From Monodelphis domestica (lineage: Eukaryota > Chordata > Mammalia > Didelphimorphia > Didelphidae), in the NCBI RefSeq assembly GCF_027887165.1, contig NC_077227.1, positions 447,206,462 through 447,270,461 on the forward strand: 64,000 nt of DNA, written 5' to 3'. Both the position numbers and the translations under genes were made by a program. This document shows, in pieces, positions 21,290-32,249 of this stretch. Positions within the stretch are counted from its first letter, which is position 1. Each line of letters starts with the position of its first letter. The notes under the pieces are model-generated. The model saw only the letters and a list, made by a program, of their open reading frames with translations, ran no database searches and was not told the DNA's origin.

Positions 21290-22660
21290 CCAGAACTTAA
21301 CCCTATAGGAGAGCCACAGGAAGTAGCAGCAAGGAGCTAATGACCTCAACCATCTGACAAGGGCATCTGTAAAATGCCACCCCCAACCCCGACGCCATGT
21401 CAACCTGTAGCTGCTCCAGTCATGTCTGTGCCCAGGGCCCACAGACAACCTTCTCCTTCCAAAACTCTGGACGCAGTTCTAAATTATATCTTTTGTACTG
21501 TAAATCACCTCGGGATGTGCAGGCTCTAATTGACGGGTGGGAACGTGGAGGTCTATTTTAGGGAAAGCATGGGGACGAGAATGGATTCTCTTTGCCCCTT
21601 CCTTCGGCTTGGCTCGGATGCTCAACTGAGAGGCTCCAGAGAATGAGCCTGGCGGGATCTCCTGATGTGCTCTCTGGTTAGATGGACCTCCAGATGAGAC
21701 TGTGGGAAGAAACAGTGTAGAAGACTAGCCATGGGAGCACCCAGAGAGGGCACTATTTTTGCATTTTATTTTTGTTGTTTTGTTTTTGTTTTTTTCTTTT
21801 TCAGGAAGCGTCAAGAACAGGTCAATGCCAGATGCACTTTTGACTCATGGACCAGACTCAGCTTGATGACTAAACCATCCAAGTACCAAAAAGGACTTGC
21901 CCCATTCCCGACCGTCTTTCTATAGTCCACACTTCCCGTGGACCTGAAGCCCTCCCACGATTGGCCATTGAGGCTGTTTCAGGAGTGATTTTCCAATTCG
22001 CCACATGTTCCTGGTTTCCCAAGGCCTGGCTTGTCCAAATGTCATTTGCTGAGAACTAATTGAGTGTTTGGAGTGGTTCATGTGTTTTTATGAAACCTAC
22101 AGAGCCATTCCTTCAACCTCCTGCGTACCCCCCTGCCCTCCGGAATAAGGAGAAAGCAGCAGGAGACGAATGGAGCCCCTAGAAAGATTGACTTCCGTTT
22201 GAAACTGCCCAGCCCCTCCAGGCCTGAGTGGGCTCTCAACTTGGCACACACATTCTCCTCATCCCTGAGGGGTGGGGAGGAACAACAGGAAAAAAATACA
22301 TTACACTGGGCATTATATTTCAGTGACGGAAATAACTCATTTTCATGGCACACTATAATAATAGCAAATTATGGTACACAATGAATCCATTCTCATTAAA
22401 GTCTCTATGGAGAAAAGCAAAGAATACAAAATGTATACAATTGTTTAAAGGAAAAATGCCATGCAATATAAAAGATATTCTAATCGCTACTCCTAATTAC
22501 AAAGAAGAGCAAATCACTAAAAATTTTTTACAGCATCTAATTATAAAAAAAGCTAGAACTACAAAATAACTCTCTATAAAAATTAATAATGAAGGACTTG
22601 CAATCCACTAGAGTTCCTCAAAATTGCTTATCCCTCAATCAACAAATGTAAAGGGGCAGC
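21290..22660. other. Repeat-free block, candidate conserved noncoding cluster
   Basis: About 1.4 kb with no repeat anchors apart from a T-rich run near 21770-21800. Bases 21440-21600 contain CpG-bearing words ('tgacgggtgggaacgtggag'). Bases 22290-22600 are AT-rich with repeated 'aattat/taatta' words. No open frame is convincing. Confidence 0.4.
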
Positions 22661-22674
22661 TTGTGCCTTATGTA

Positions 22675-22855
22675 CCGCAAGATATAATAAAAAACACTGG
22701 ACTTGGAGTGAGAGGTTTGGAGTTCAAATCCTGACATTGTCACTACTGCTGAGGCCTTAGGCAAGTTACAGCCACCTCTTCAAACTTCAGTCTTCACATC
22801 TATGTTGAGGATTTGGACTAGATGACTCACTATATCTATGATGTTATGATCTTAA
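22675..22855 (+). mobile_element. MIR SINE
   Basis: 'cactggacttggagtgagag' to 'ggatttggactagatgactc'. Confidence 0.7.
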
Positions 22856-22889
22856 GGGGAGCTTTGAATCTACTCATAGCCAGGTCAGG

Positions 22890-23075
22890 AAGGTTGTAAA
22901 CTGCAAGGGAGAAAAAATGCTCTCTGCTATTAGAGGATCTGAGTTCAAATCTCTGTTACATACCACTTGTGTAATGTGGAGGAAGTCACTTAACATCCCT
23001 GTGCCTCAATTTCCTCATCTGTAAAAATTTCCTTACTGGAGAATTCCATACACCAATGAAATCACAGGTCTGGTT
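22890..23075 (+). mobile_element. CORE-SINE with 'CCAATGAAATCACAGGTC' tail
   Basis: Forward copy that shows the family's tail intact (about 23053-23070) after 'cctcaatttcctcatctgta'. It is the reference for the reverse copies at 10530, 11828 and 19852. Confidence 0.65.
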
Positions 23076-23129
23076 TAAAAAAAATGCTAGGTACTGGTTC
23101 ATGATACTTTTTTTTTTTAAGTACTTTTT

Positions 23130-23320
23130 AAAAGTATACACATTTAATCTTTTGGTTCCACAACAATTATTATCATGCTTTTAAAGATAAGAAAATTGAG
23201 GTACAAGGGGCTTTAGTAGCATGTACATAGCCAACTCCCTAGGAGGTATCAGAGGTTGATTTGGATCCAAGTCTTTTCCTGATTTAAAGTACCACATGTT
23301 GTCCACTATACAGTGCCTCC
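23130..23320 (-). mobile_element. MIR SINE
   Basis: 'agataagaaaattgaggtac' and 'gtatcagaggttgatttgga'. Confidence 0.65.
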
Positions 23321-23339
23321 TGTGTTCATATATTTTATC

Positions 23340-23880
23340 TCACTGGTGCGTTACAATATCCCTATGATGCTAGCTAAACAACAATCATTCCCATTTGACA
23401 AATTAGTAAACTAAGATACAGAAAGAAAGAAGACTTAGCTACTCTGACCAGTACACTGATCCACAACAATTCCAAAAGACTCCTGAAGAAAAATGCTATC
23501 CACCTCAAGGGGAAGAACTGATGAAGTTTTAGTGTAGATTGAAGGATTTTTTTCACTTTATTTTTCTTCCCCAACCCCCAAGTGCCTCTCATACGGCTAA
23601 TATGGAAATATATTTTGCATAATTTCATATGTCTAATAGGTGTTGTATTTATTGCCTTCTCAACCGGTAGGGGAAAGGGGAGGGAAGGAGAGAATTTACA
23701 ACTAAAAAAATAAATGACTGAAATAAATAAATAAAAAGAAAAAATAAGAAAAATACATCAAAACAAAAAGGTTCAATGATTTGCTCAAGGTCACACAGCA
23801 AACTCAGGTCACAGTGGCTGAGCCAGAATGAGAAATGGGGACTTCTAACTTCTAGTTTGTATCTCTTTCCATTGCACACA
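23340..23880 (-). mobile_element. MIR SINE split by an L1
   Basis: Left part 'attagtaaactaagatacag', right part 'gctcaaggtcacacagcaaa'. The L1 at 23450-23767 lies between. Confidence 0.6.
23450..23767 (+). mobile_element. L1 LINE 3' terminus
   Basis: 'tgaagaaaaatgctatccac' and 'tatggaaatatattttgcat' to 'ggggagggaaggagagaatt' and an A-rich tail. Strongly 5'-truncated, inserted in a MIR. Confidence 0.8.
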
Positions 23881-24359
23881 GTTGCAATCTTGTGCTCCCT
23901 GCTTGAGCCCAGGTGACGATGGTACCTCCCTGTTGGTTGTCCCCAGGCCCGTCTTCTGCCCCTAAGAATGTCTCACACTGAGATGATGCCAGTTGATCCT
24001 CCTCCCTCCACTCATTGCCTCTAACACCACCAACAGCAGCTTTATAGAGAACCAAGCTCTGGGCTTTCCTGGGACTGCTCATTTTGACCCTGGGCTTCAG
24101 GACAAGTTTCATAAAGCTGTCTGCTGCCACAGAGGCCAACTTGTGCCTGGGTCTGCAGACCCTGCTGCCCAGCCATCAGCCCCAGCCAGGGCCGGAGGAG
24201 AGGAAGCATAGCCCTTGGGAAGTCCAGGGCAGGAAGAATACCAATGGGACCCCTTCCTTCCAGCAAAGAACGGATCTCCTCTTACTTTCTGATACCGGCT
24301 TCATCTCTTCCCTTCTCAGCCAGAGGCAGGTAGAATATCTAGCTAAAAGAGACCGTAGA
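23881..24359. other. GC-richer sequence without a recognised feature
   Basis: Overlapping frames on both strands (up to 107 codons) lack domain similarity or splice context that I can see. Probably noncoding. Confidence 0.35.
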
Positions 24360-24535
24360 GTTCATAGAGAATTAAAGGACCCTCAGAAATCATCTCGTTC
24401 AGTTTAAAGATTGGGAGACTAAGGTCCAGGGAGAAGAAGTGACTTTCCTACAGTCTCACAACTGGCGGAGCTGAGATTCTACCCAGGGTCCTTTGACCTT
24501 AATTCCAGTGCTCCCACTCTAATTTTAGTTCATAA
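24360..24535 (-). mobile_element. MIR SINE
   Basis: 'attgggagactaaggtccag' and 'gtctcacaactggcggagct'. Confidence 0.7.
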
Positions 24536-24599
24536 GTACTGCTGCTCCCCTCCCCTCATTTTATAAAGGAAGAACTTGAACCCAAGAGAAGAGATTTCA

Positions 24600-24815
24600 C
24601 AAAATCATAGAGTATGCGTCAGGAGGGGCCCCAGAGATCATCCAGTTGGACGTGTGCCTAGACAGGTAAAATATTGGTTAGTAGATGTTAGTAGATGATC
24701 ATTCAGTCTCTTCTCAAAGATTTCTAGTGAGAAGAAACCAGCTGCCTTTAGAGGCTCTCCGCCTCCCATTTGGATATATCTATTTGCTCCTAATTATTTA
24801 AAATCTTAGGATCAT
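24600..24815 (-). mobile_element. CR1/L3 LINE 3' end
   Basis: 'agagatcatccagttggac' then 'gaaaccagctgcctttagag', in reverse. It carries a small tandem 'ggttagtagatgttagtagatg' type duplication at 24677-24698. Confidence 0.55.
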
Positions 24816-25023
24816 GGACTCGGAGCTGGAAGGGGCCTTAGAGGATTTGCTGTAGAGTCTTACCAAGTTTCTCCCATGCTTCAGAGATGAAATACTCTGA
24901 AATGGTCCATTGAGTCACATCTATGAGACAGCAAGGAGATTGTCTGACAAGGCCACCAGGGCACAGTTTGTGAGAGAGCTTGGCTACCCAATTTGGCACA
25001 GTCCTGTAAGGTGGTGAATATGA

Positions 25024-25430
25024 ATATCTTTTTCAAATTTGCTATTTTTAAATTTTGATATCTCCTTTATTTCCAAATATATTCCCTTCTTTCCCCAGTG
25101 AGACATTTTACCAGTAACAAAGAGTTAAAAAAAAGAGCAAGAAAAAATGTAACAAAATCATTCAATATGTCCGTGTCAACTAAATTTGATTGTATGTGCA
25201 ATATTCCACACCATAGTCCCTCACCTCTGCAAAGAAGAGACTGAGGTCCATTTGCTTAGCTCTTCTCTAGGGCAAAACTTCAATAGTTTGGATCAATATA
25301 ATTATACAGTTCCCCCTTCCTCCTCTCTTCCCCTCTCCCTCCCTTCCCTTCTTTCCCTTTACATTGTCATCGTTTTTATGTCTATTGTTTTCCTAAACCA
25401 TCTTCTTACTGAGCAAGCAATTTTATACCT
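25024..25430 (-). mobile_element. Older L1 3'-UTR-type fragment
   Basis: Shares 'gcaatattccacac', 'cctctgcaaagaagagactg' and further text with 13025-13250 and extends further right ('tctattgttttcctaaac'). Confidence 0.55.
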
Positions 25431-25521
25431 AATTCAGTGCTCTTTGATTATATTATACCCCTTTTCTGGTATAGAAAAAATAAAATAATATAATAAAATT
25501 AAAAAACAATATAATAATTTT
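25431..25521 (+). repeat. AT-rich duplicated segment, copy A
   Basis: Nearly the same sequence as 27465-27556. The shared core is 'ataccccttttctggtatag' followed by 'aaaaaataaaat'. See the finding. Confidence 0.75.
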
Positions 25522-25587
25522 AGTGATGCTTTCAGTTGTTCCATCTGCCTCATTTTCTGTAGACTTTATTATGGACAGCTGTATTAT

Positions 25588-25822
25588 TGGGCAACTGAGT
25601 GGAACAGTGGATAGAGTGTCAGACCTGGAGTCAGGAAGACCTAAGTTCAAATGTAGCCACTAGCTGGCCTGGGCAGGACACTTAATCCTGTTTGCCTCAG
25701 TTTCCTCATCTGTCAAATGAGCTGGAGAAGGAAATAGTAAACCACTCCAATATTGTTGTCAAGAAAATCACAAATGGAGTCATGAAGACTAGGGCCCAAT
25801 GAATCCACAAAACAACAATAAA
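25588..25822 (+). mobile_element. MAR1-type SINE
   Basis: Head 'gggcaactgagtggaacagt', 'ctcatctgtcaaatgagctg', tail 'gtaaaccactccaatattgt', end 'caaaacaacaa'. Full length. Confidence 0.85.
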
Positions 25823-26064
25823 ATTAAATTATGAATACACTCTCTAGTGTTGGTTCTCTGCTCTGGAGGTCCTAGCATGAGGGATAGGTCCCCTGGCAAA
25901 GTTTCCTTCTCTCCAAACAGGAAAGAAGTATCCACTACTGCTCCCTTCATCAGCATTCTCCTTTCTTGGAGTAAAGAGCCTCAATCCTGCACTCTTCCCA
26001 TGGGGCCTGAGGATGAGGATAAAGTAAATAATATGCACTTGAGATCCTCAAAGCAGAAGTGGGA

Positions 26065-26320
26065 GTTCAGAGACCATCTTTTCCAAACTCCTTATTTTAC
26101 AGAGTTGGAGAATGAGGCCTTGGGACGTTATTGTTTCTTACAGCACAAAAGCAGTTGTTCCGACTCACTGACTCCGAAGTCCAAAGGGCTGGGTTCGAAT
26201 CCTGACTGCTCCTTAATCTCTCTGGGCCTCAGTCTCCTCATCTGTAAAATGAGGAGCAGGGTGGATTAGATGACAACTAAAGAACATTTTAACTCTAAGT
26301 CTATGATCCTGTGATGAACT
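26065..26320. mobile_element. Two MIR copies in opposite orientation
   Basis: 26065-26150 is a reverse MIR fragment ('ttattttacagagttggaga'). 26165-26320 is a forward MIR ('gctgggttcgaatcctgact', 'cagtctcctcatctgtaaaa'). Confidence 0.65.
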
Positions 26321-26329
26321 GAGCTTAGG

Positions 26330-27105
26330 GTTTCTTCTCATCATTCCAATGCCATTATAGCCATTTCCCCAGAGAAGGTTCCTTTGGCCCATCAGCTCTC
26401 CACTCTCCCCAGGCTCTTCTGCTGCTCCCCCCCCACCAGGAGACCCCACCTCACCTCTCTGTCCCAGGCTTCACAGTCCCTCCCTTCCCCGAGAGCACCT
26501 TGCAAGGGGATACTCCCTCATGGTCACAGCCTGGTGACAAAATATTGCTTTACAGTGATAAGCATCTCGTAAGACAATATTTGGAAAGTTATCATCTCCA
26601 GCGCTCCAGTTAGCGAGGTGGGGGAATGCGTGGGGGAGCCGGGGGGAGGGGGGCAGGCTGCGTGAGGCATGGGGAGGGGGGGCATGGACGCCTGGGCTTG
26701 ATCAGCCAGTGATTTGCAGTGGATAGATCCATGCACCACAGATGGGGTCGAATCCAAACCAAAAGGCAAAGTAATTAAAATTCAGCAGCACAAATGGAAC
26801 ATTCAGAGCGGGAGTGAACACCGAGGCAATATGCTTTCGGTAATGAGATCTCAAGTAATGACGGGTCTCCCCACAGGCTGTTAATGTTTACATGGCTCAG
26901 GCCTGGGAAAGTTATTTCAGAGAAGGACCCATTGCAGCGTTTCTGCTGTCTGCTTCAGGCCGACGCAAAGTGCCCTTTCTGCGCAAGGGATGCTGGACCA
27001 TGCTAGGGCATCCCGGCTAGCTTCACTCACAAGCGAACTGCGGGGCCTAAAATGCCTGCTGTGCATCGAACAGGAGACTCCCAACTAAGCTGTCAAGTAG
27101 ACTCA
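26330..27105. other. Repeat-free block, candidate conserved noncoding element
   Basis: GC-rich left part (26580-26690 is G-rich) followed by a mixed block at 26690-27010. The block holds 'aaagtaattaaaattcagc' (homeodomain-like) and 'gttaatgtttacatgg' (FOX-like). No open frame of note. Confidence 0.4.
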
Positions 27106-27111
27106 GTAGTA

Positions 27112-27480
27112 GAGCTCAGAGGGACAAGAGATAATTACGTCCAAGCCCTTCACTTAAAGAGATGAAGACACTGAGGCCCAGAGAGGGGAGTGGTCCTTGA
27201 GCAAGGCCACACGGCTTGTCAGAAGCTGAAACAGAATTAGAACTCAGGAGGACAGCTGGGTGGCTCAGTGGAGTGAGAGCCAGGCCTAGAGATGGGAGGT
27301 CCTGGGTTCAAATCTGGACTCAGACACTTTCTGGCTGTGTGACCCTATTTAACATCCATTTCCCAGCCCTTACCGCTCTTCTGTCTTGGAATCAATACAC
27401 AGTATTGATTCTAAGGTGGAAGGTAAGGGTTTAAAAGAATTAGAACTCAGGTCATTTTATTCTGAATTCAGTGTTCTTTG
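27112..27480 (-). mobile_element. MIR SINE split by a SINE1
   Basis: 'gatgaagacactgaggccca', 'gcaaggccacacggcttgtc'. It resumes after 27435 with 'gtcattttattctgaattca'. Confidence 0.75.
27249..27435 (+). mobile_element. SINE1/WSINE1-type SINE with intact target duplication
   Basis: Head 'ggacagctgggtggctcagt', 'tcctgggttcaaatctggac', tail 'ggaatcaatacacagtattg', end 'ggtaagggttt'. It is flanked by a perfect 16-bp duplication AGAATTAGAACTCAGG (27233-27248 and 27436-27451) of the MIR it entered. Confidence 0.93.
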
Positions 27481-27556
27481 ACTACATTATACCCCTTTTC
27501 TGGTATAGAAAAAATAAAATCATATAATAAAATTTAAAAATGATATAAATATATTA
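27465..27556 (+). repeat. AT-rich duplicated segment, copy B
   Basis: Partner of 25431-25521. Here its first part coincides with the end of the MIR at 27112-27480. Confidence 0.75.
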
Positions 27557-27629
27557 TATAACATATTGTATACATATCATATAATATATTAAAATAAATA
27601 AAATAAACAAAAACACAAAGATACATCAA

Positions 27630-27930
27630 GACTCACCTTGGAGGCAGATAAATTGAGTTCCTATCCAGGTTCTACCCCTTTATCTCTGTGACTTTTTTAA
27701 CCCCTTACTTTCTGTAGTAGAATCAATAGTAAATATTAGATCCAAGAAAGAAGAATGATAAGGGTTAGGCAATTGGGGTTAAGTGACTTGCCCAGGGTCA
27801 CACAGCTAGGAAATGTCTGAGATCAGATTTGAACCCAGGACTTTCCATCTCCAGACCTGGCTCTCTAGCCACTGAACCATCTAGCCACCCCATATCTATG
27901 TAGCCTTGAATTAGTCATGGCATTCCAGTT
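27630..27930 (+). mobile_element. MIR SINE split by a SINE1
   Basis: 'ccttggaggcagataaattg' before and 'gtagccttgaattagtcatg' after the SINE at 27692-27888. Words 'atctctgtgac' and 'atctatgtagc' at the two edges look like a decayed target duplication. Confidence 0.6.
27692..27888 (-). mobile_element. SINE1/WSINE1-type SINE
   Basis: T-rich start, 'gttaagtgacttgcccaggg', 'ggaaatgtctgagatcagat', end 'accatctagccacccc'. Confidence 0.88.
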
Positions 27931-27984
27931 TTTTTTTAAATTTGGAAAATATGGACAATTATTTTTGCACAGACAGTGAGTTGC

Positions 27985-28290
27985 CTGTTACAGAGACAAG
28001 ATTATTGATTTGATATCAGGAATTCTGGGCTCAAATCCTATTTGCAGTGCTCCCTGAGTGTGTGACTTAGGCAAGTCACCTAACTAAAATGAAGGCTTTG
28101 GTCTTGATTTCCTCCAAGGTCCCTGGCAGCTCTAAATCTAATGGTGTTACAATCCAAAATCACTCCATCTTTCTGAGCCTCAATGTGTTCATCTGTAAAA
28201 TGGGGATAGTAGTTATATCACAGGACTGAAGAATAAATCTCAGGTAAGGTAACACACATAAAATACTAAATAAAGTTATTATTATAACTA
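27985..28290 (+). mobile_element. Two MIR pieces
   Basis: 27985-28145 ('ggaattctgggctcaaatcc') and a 3' part at 28165-28290 ('atgtgttcatctgtaaaatg'). Confidence 0.6.
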
Positions 28291-28549
28291 TTTACACTTC
28301 AGTACTCATATATAATAGTGGATATAAACTATTTGAAACCATAAAAAACAATATAAATACTAGATGATATTTCTGGGCTTTGCTAGTCCTGCCATCCCTG
28401 GTCTTTAACTAATACTCCATATTGCAATTTAGTCCCTGGATCTCTAAACATCTCAATCTGACTGTAGTGAATCCAGCCCAGCCTTCCTCTTTAGATATTT
28501 CTGTCTGAAGGGAGAATGTGTTTTTTAACTTGAATGCACACTTGGCCAG
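28291..28549. other. No recognisable feature
   Basis: Mixed sequence without repeat anchors or coding signal. Confidence 0.35.
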
Positions 28550-28740
28550 ATCTCTCTCTATCTCTCTCCCTCTGTCTCTCTGTCTCTCTGCTTCTGCCTC
28601 TGTCTCTGCCTGTCTGTCTGTCTCTCTTTCTCCCTGTCTCTATATTTTCCCTCTCTGTTTCTACCTCTTTCTCTCTCTCTGGTTCTCTGTGTATGTATGT
28701 GTCTCTGTCTGTCTCAGTCTTTCCCTCTCCCTCCTTTTCC
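28550..28740. repeat. Imperfect CT/CTGT pyrimidine-rich tract
   Basis: Runs of 'tctctctgtctctctg' with few purines. The overlapping Ser/Leu-rich open frames are an effect of composition. Confidence 0.9.
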
Positions 28741-28999
28741 CTACCAGTGTTCTAGTATTACACAGAGGTCCTGATAGTATCCAGGTCATATTTTAATTAG
28801 CTTATGATGATGATGATGAGTTTAACCCCTCCTTGACTAAAGGGAGTAGATAACACAGAGAAATTTATCTCAACTTGACTTCTAGGGACAGTATTCTCAT
28901 GGGGACAGCATCCATCCATCCTGCCCTAGCTTCCACAGCTATGATGGTAGGGGAAATAACGCCATCCGTGTCCTGCGTCCAACAGCTTCCCAGTAACAA
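28741..28999. other. No recognisable feature
   Basis: Includes a short (GAT)n at 28806-28818. Otherwise unassigned. Confidence 0.3.
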
Positions 29000-29215
29000 T
29001 AATTATTAGCAACAACTTTAAGGGCTCATATTTTTGTAGTTTTCTGCCCTCAACAGTTCTAGCAAATATCCCCTTCCATCTTATAGGTGAGAAAGCTGAG
29101 GCTCAGGTGGGGAATGATTTACCTAAGATCACAAAACTAGTAAATGTTGGAGGGAAATATGAACTTAGATATCCCATCGCTAGGTCCAGTGTTCTTGCCT
29201 CTAGATCATCCTACT
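29000..29215 (-). mobile_element. MIR SINE
   Basis: 'ataggtgagaaagctgaggc', 'gatttacctaagatcacaaa'. Confidence 0.65.
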
Positions 29216-29399
29216 TTTCTAACAAATTCATTTCAATTTGTAATATAGCAACTAGGAGAAAGATATTACAACAGCTCCATTTGGGATTCTCCCTGACCTA
29301 TGCATAGGACATTGGTATCCTTCAGAAAAAAATGTGAAGTAGGTTGTCCTGTCTGTTTTCATAATGGCCACCTCAAACTCCCTACCCAAATGTCCCCTG

Positions 29400-29720
29400 G
29401 TCAAGACAATTACAAACTCATAGAACAGGAGATTTGGAAGGAAACTTAGAGTCCATACATTCTAACCTCCAACCAATGACAAAATCCTTGGGCAGTATCT
29501 TGGAACTCTCCCAGCAACAGGAACTCACAGATTCAGAACAGCCATTTCACTTTCTAACAGGTTTATTCATTAGAATGATCATCCTTACAGTGAACTGAAA
29601 TCTGCCTCTAGGTAACTTTCATCTACTGATCCTTATTCTGCCTTCTAGAGTAACAGAGAACAAGTCTGTGCCCTCTTTTACATGATAGCCTTTCAGATAT
29701 TGGAAAGGAGATAAAATGAC
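29400..29720 (-). mobile_element. CR1/L3 LINE 3' region
   Basis: 'agagtccatacattctaacc' then 'aactctcccagcaacaggaa' and 'ctgaaatctgcctctaggta', in CR1/L3 reverse order. Confidence 0.55.
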
Positions 29721-30214
29721 TCACTTCAAGTGTGTTTTGCTGTTTACCAAGGGATTGTGTCTCCCATAAGTTTTCTTTTGTGTACTTATCCCTCCCCCAA
29801 CCTACTTGGTTAGAAACACCATTCTCATAGAATATGTAAATATATCATTACATCAAGGGTCTGTAATTTCACCATTGTAGATACTCCATCCATTGATACA
29901 GATAACAGCCCATCTATAAGTTAGTAGAAGGCCTTTTGCCACCCTGTAGACCATCTGGTGATAAGTCTTTCCAAATTTAGTCCAATTAGTCTTCAGACAA
30001 CAAATATTCAGTTTACCACTGAGATCTTCCTACTCAAAGACTTCCCATCTTTGTAGGACCATCCAGAATTGTTGTTGCATTGGCAAAGTCTTGGAATCAG
30101 AGCCTTCTCCATGCCCCCTTGAAGCATGAAATAGAGTTTCTGTTAGGCCCTTTTAATGGCAATAATGGAGAATATTATTTTCTTTAGCAACAATTCTAAA
30201 ACATCTCTAAGAAT
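29721..30214. other. Unassigned, possibly repeat-derived
   Basis: 'aaggccttttgccaccctgt' and 'taggaccatccagaattgtt' feel like a dispersed marsupial element, but I cannot name it. No coding frame. Confidence 0.3.
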
Positions 30215-30650
30215 GTCCAAACTGGAAGGTACATAAGACATCTAGTTCAACCTTTTCATTTTCTACTTAAGGTCACTGAAGCCCAGAGAAAGGAAGTAAA
30301 TTGTCCAAGGTCACGTAGGGGAATATGACAAACCAGGACCACCACTCAAATGTCTTGCCTCCTAGGTCAATGCTAGTTTCCCTACACCATCCTGCCTGAT
30401 TTAGTAAGCTTCAAATGAGAGCTAATTATGTTAGGTATGAGAGCTAACATAACTAAAGTATATCTAGATCATCCCTGCTTCCTTTCTTTCCTGGGGTTGG
30501 CTTTGCAAAGCAGGTTTTCCTATCTATTTTTATGGTGATTAAGTAAACAAGGTCCCAAGAGGGAAAATAACTTTCCTGCAGTCACACAAAAAGTCAGGAT
30601 TAGAACTCAGGTATTATGACTCAAAACCCAATGCAGATTCTACTCTCAGC
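30215..30650 (-). mobile_element. Two MIR copies
   Basis: 30215-30400 ('ccagagaaaggaagtaaatt') and 30530-30650 ('ctttcctgcagtcacacaaa'), both reversed. Confidence 0.6.
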
Positions 30651-31018
30651 TTCACTCTGCCAAAAAAATAAAACAAACAAACAAAAACCCCTAACTCGTG
30701 AGTTTCCAAAGACCAGAGTTTTCCAGTATTATACTGATTAAAATATCATTTGATTTCTTGCTTTAATATTCCTTATTTCTTCATCTTCCTCCTTTTCATC
30801 CTTTTTCTCGTTCTCTTCTTATATTAGTATTATTTGCTTGAGATAATGAAGAATTGATAGCATTTTCAATGCTTGCAATAATATCATTACATTTTTGCTA
30901 TCATCATTTCAAAAATGAAGTTGGAACAAGAAGGAAACAAAAATTTAATAAGCACTTACTTTTCCAGGGACTGTGCTCAACACTGGAGATACATCGAAAA
31001 CAAGTAAGACAAACCCAA

Positions 31019-31270
31019 GGGCAGCTAGGTGGTGCAGTGGATAGAGCACAGAACCTGAAGTCAGGAAGACTTATCTTCCTGAGTTCAAATCTGGCCTCAG
31101 ACAGTAACTGAACAAGTTATTTAATCCTTTTTGCATTCATTTCCTCATACGTAAAATGAGATGGAGAAAGAAATGGCAAACTACTCTAGTATCTTTGCAA
31201 AAACAAACAAACAAACAAAAAACCCAGCAACCCAAAAGGGGTCATAGAGGTGGATATGACTGAACAACAA
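31019..31270 (+). mobile_element. MAR1-type SINE nested in L2
   Basis: 'gggcagctaggtggtgcagt', 'gagttcaaatctggcctcag', 'ggcaaactactctagtatct', end 'ctgaacaacaa'. Contains a short (CAAA)n at 31199-31218. Confidence 0.88.
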
Positions 31271-31302
31271 ATAGATAATCCCTGCCCTCAAGGAGTTTAC
31301 AG

Positions 31303-31663
31303 TTTTTTTTTCTTAATTTACTTATAAAATTCATTTTTGGAAAAAAAGTTCCAAATTATTTCCCTCCAAGTCTTCCCCAACCCATTGAGAAGGCAAGAAA
31401 TATATCAATTATATTCCTGAAATCATGATCATCTATTTCCATATTAGCCATATTGCAAAAAAAGCAAGAATAATAAGGTAAAAAAATATACTTTAATCTG
31501 CACTCAGAGTCCATCAGTTCTCTCTCTGGAAGTGGATAGCATTTTTCATCACGAGTCCTTTGGAACATTCTTGGATTATTGTATTGATCAGAGCAGCCAA
31601 GTCTTTCACAGTTGATCATCTTTATAATATTGCTGTTACTGTGTACAATGGCATCCAGGTTCT
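31303..31663 (-). mobile_element. L1 LINE 3' end nested in L2
   Basis: T-run start, 'ggaagtggatagcatttttc', 'cacagttgatcatctttata', 'actgtgtacaatggcatcca'. It is flanked by AAGGAGTTTACA (31290-31301) and AAGGAGCTTACA (31664-31675), a 12-bp target duplication with one mismatch. Confidence 0.9.
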
Positions 31664-31700
31664 AAGGAGCTTACAATCTAATAGGGGGACCACAAAACCT

Positions 31701-32249
31701 AAAAGGGGGCTGGAAAAGAAGGGAGAGAGAAGGGACATTTATGGGGCATAATGCCAAAGACTGCAGAATCTGAAGTCCAACTAGGAAGGGAGCAGAACAT
31801 GGCATAGCCTGTACCTATCTAAAAATGGAAGCCCTGAAAGAAATCTGACAATGGGATAAGAGATGGCAGAGAGGGTTATTTTGGACTACATGTTGTCCTG
31901 GAGCAGGACATGTAGAGCTAAATGACACTGAAATCACCCTTTGATTTGAGGCTCCTCTAGGATGACTCTAACTTCTGGGGAAGGCTTCCATCACAGAAGG
32001 TGAGGTTACTCTCTTAGAACTTAGAATGAATATCCATTAGCTAACTGGCCCTGCCTAACCAAATACATATTTATTCCTTAGTTCGCCCCCTCCTACAGGC
32101 TTCATGTTCCCATCTTCACTCACATTTGTCAGGTAGAGTACCCAGAGGTCAATGGACTACTTTTCCCTTTCTGGGTCTATCATCAGGAAATCCTGAAGGA
32201 TGGAAGTTTCTTACACTATTTATTGCTCAAAATCCTTCTGCTATACTCG
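31701..32249. other. No recognisable feature
   Basis: Could continue the L2 upstream for some distance. No anchor is convincing and no coding signal is seen. Confidence 0.3.

Larger units (their letters stand above)
30935..31700 (-). mobile_element. L2 LINE 3' end, host of two insertions
   Basis: Three pieces of one L2: 30938-31015 ('aataagcacttacttttcca'), 31272-31302 ('atccctgccctcaaggagtt') and 31664-31700 ('aaggagcttacaatctaata'). They are separated by a MAR1 SINE and a truncated L1. Confidence 0.75.

Noticed and set aside
23852..24407. Overlapping frames in GC-richer DNA that might be an exon
   Set aside because: No recognisable protein similarity. Frames overlap on both strands and end in a MIR.
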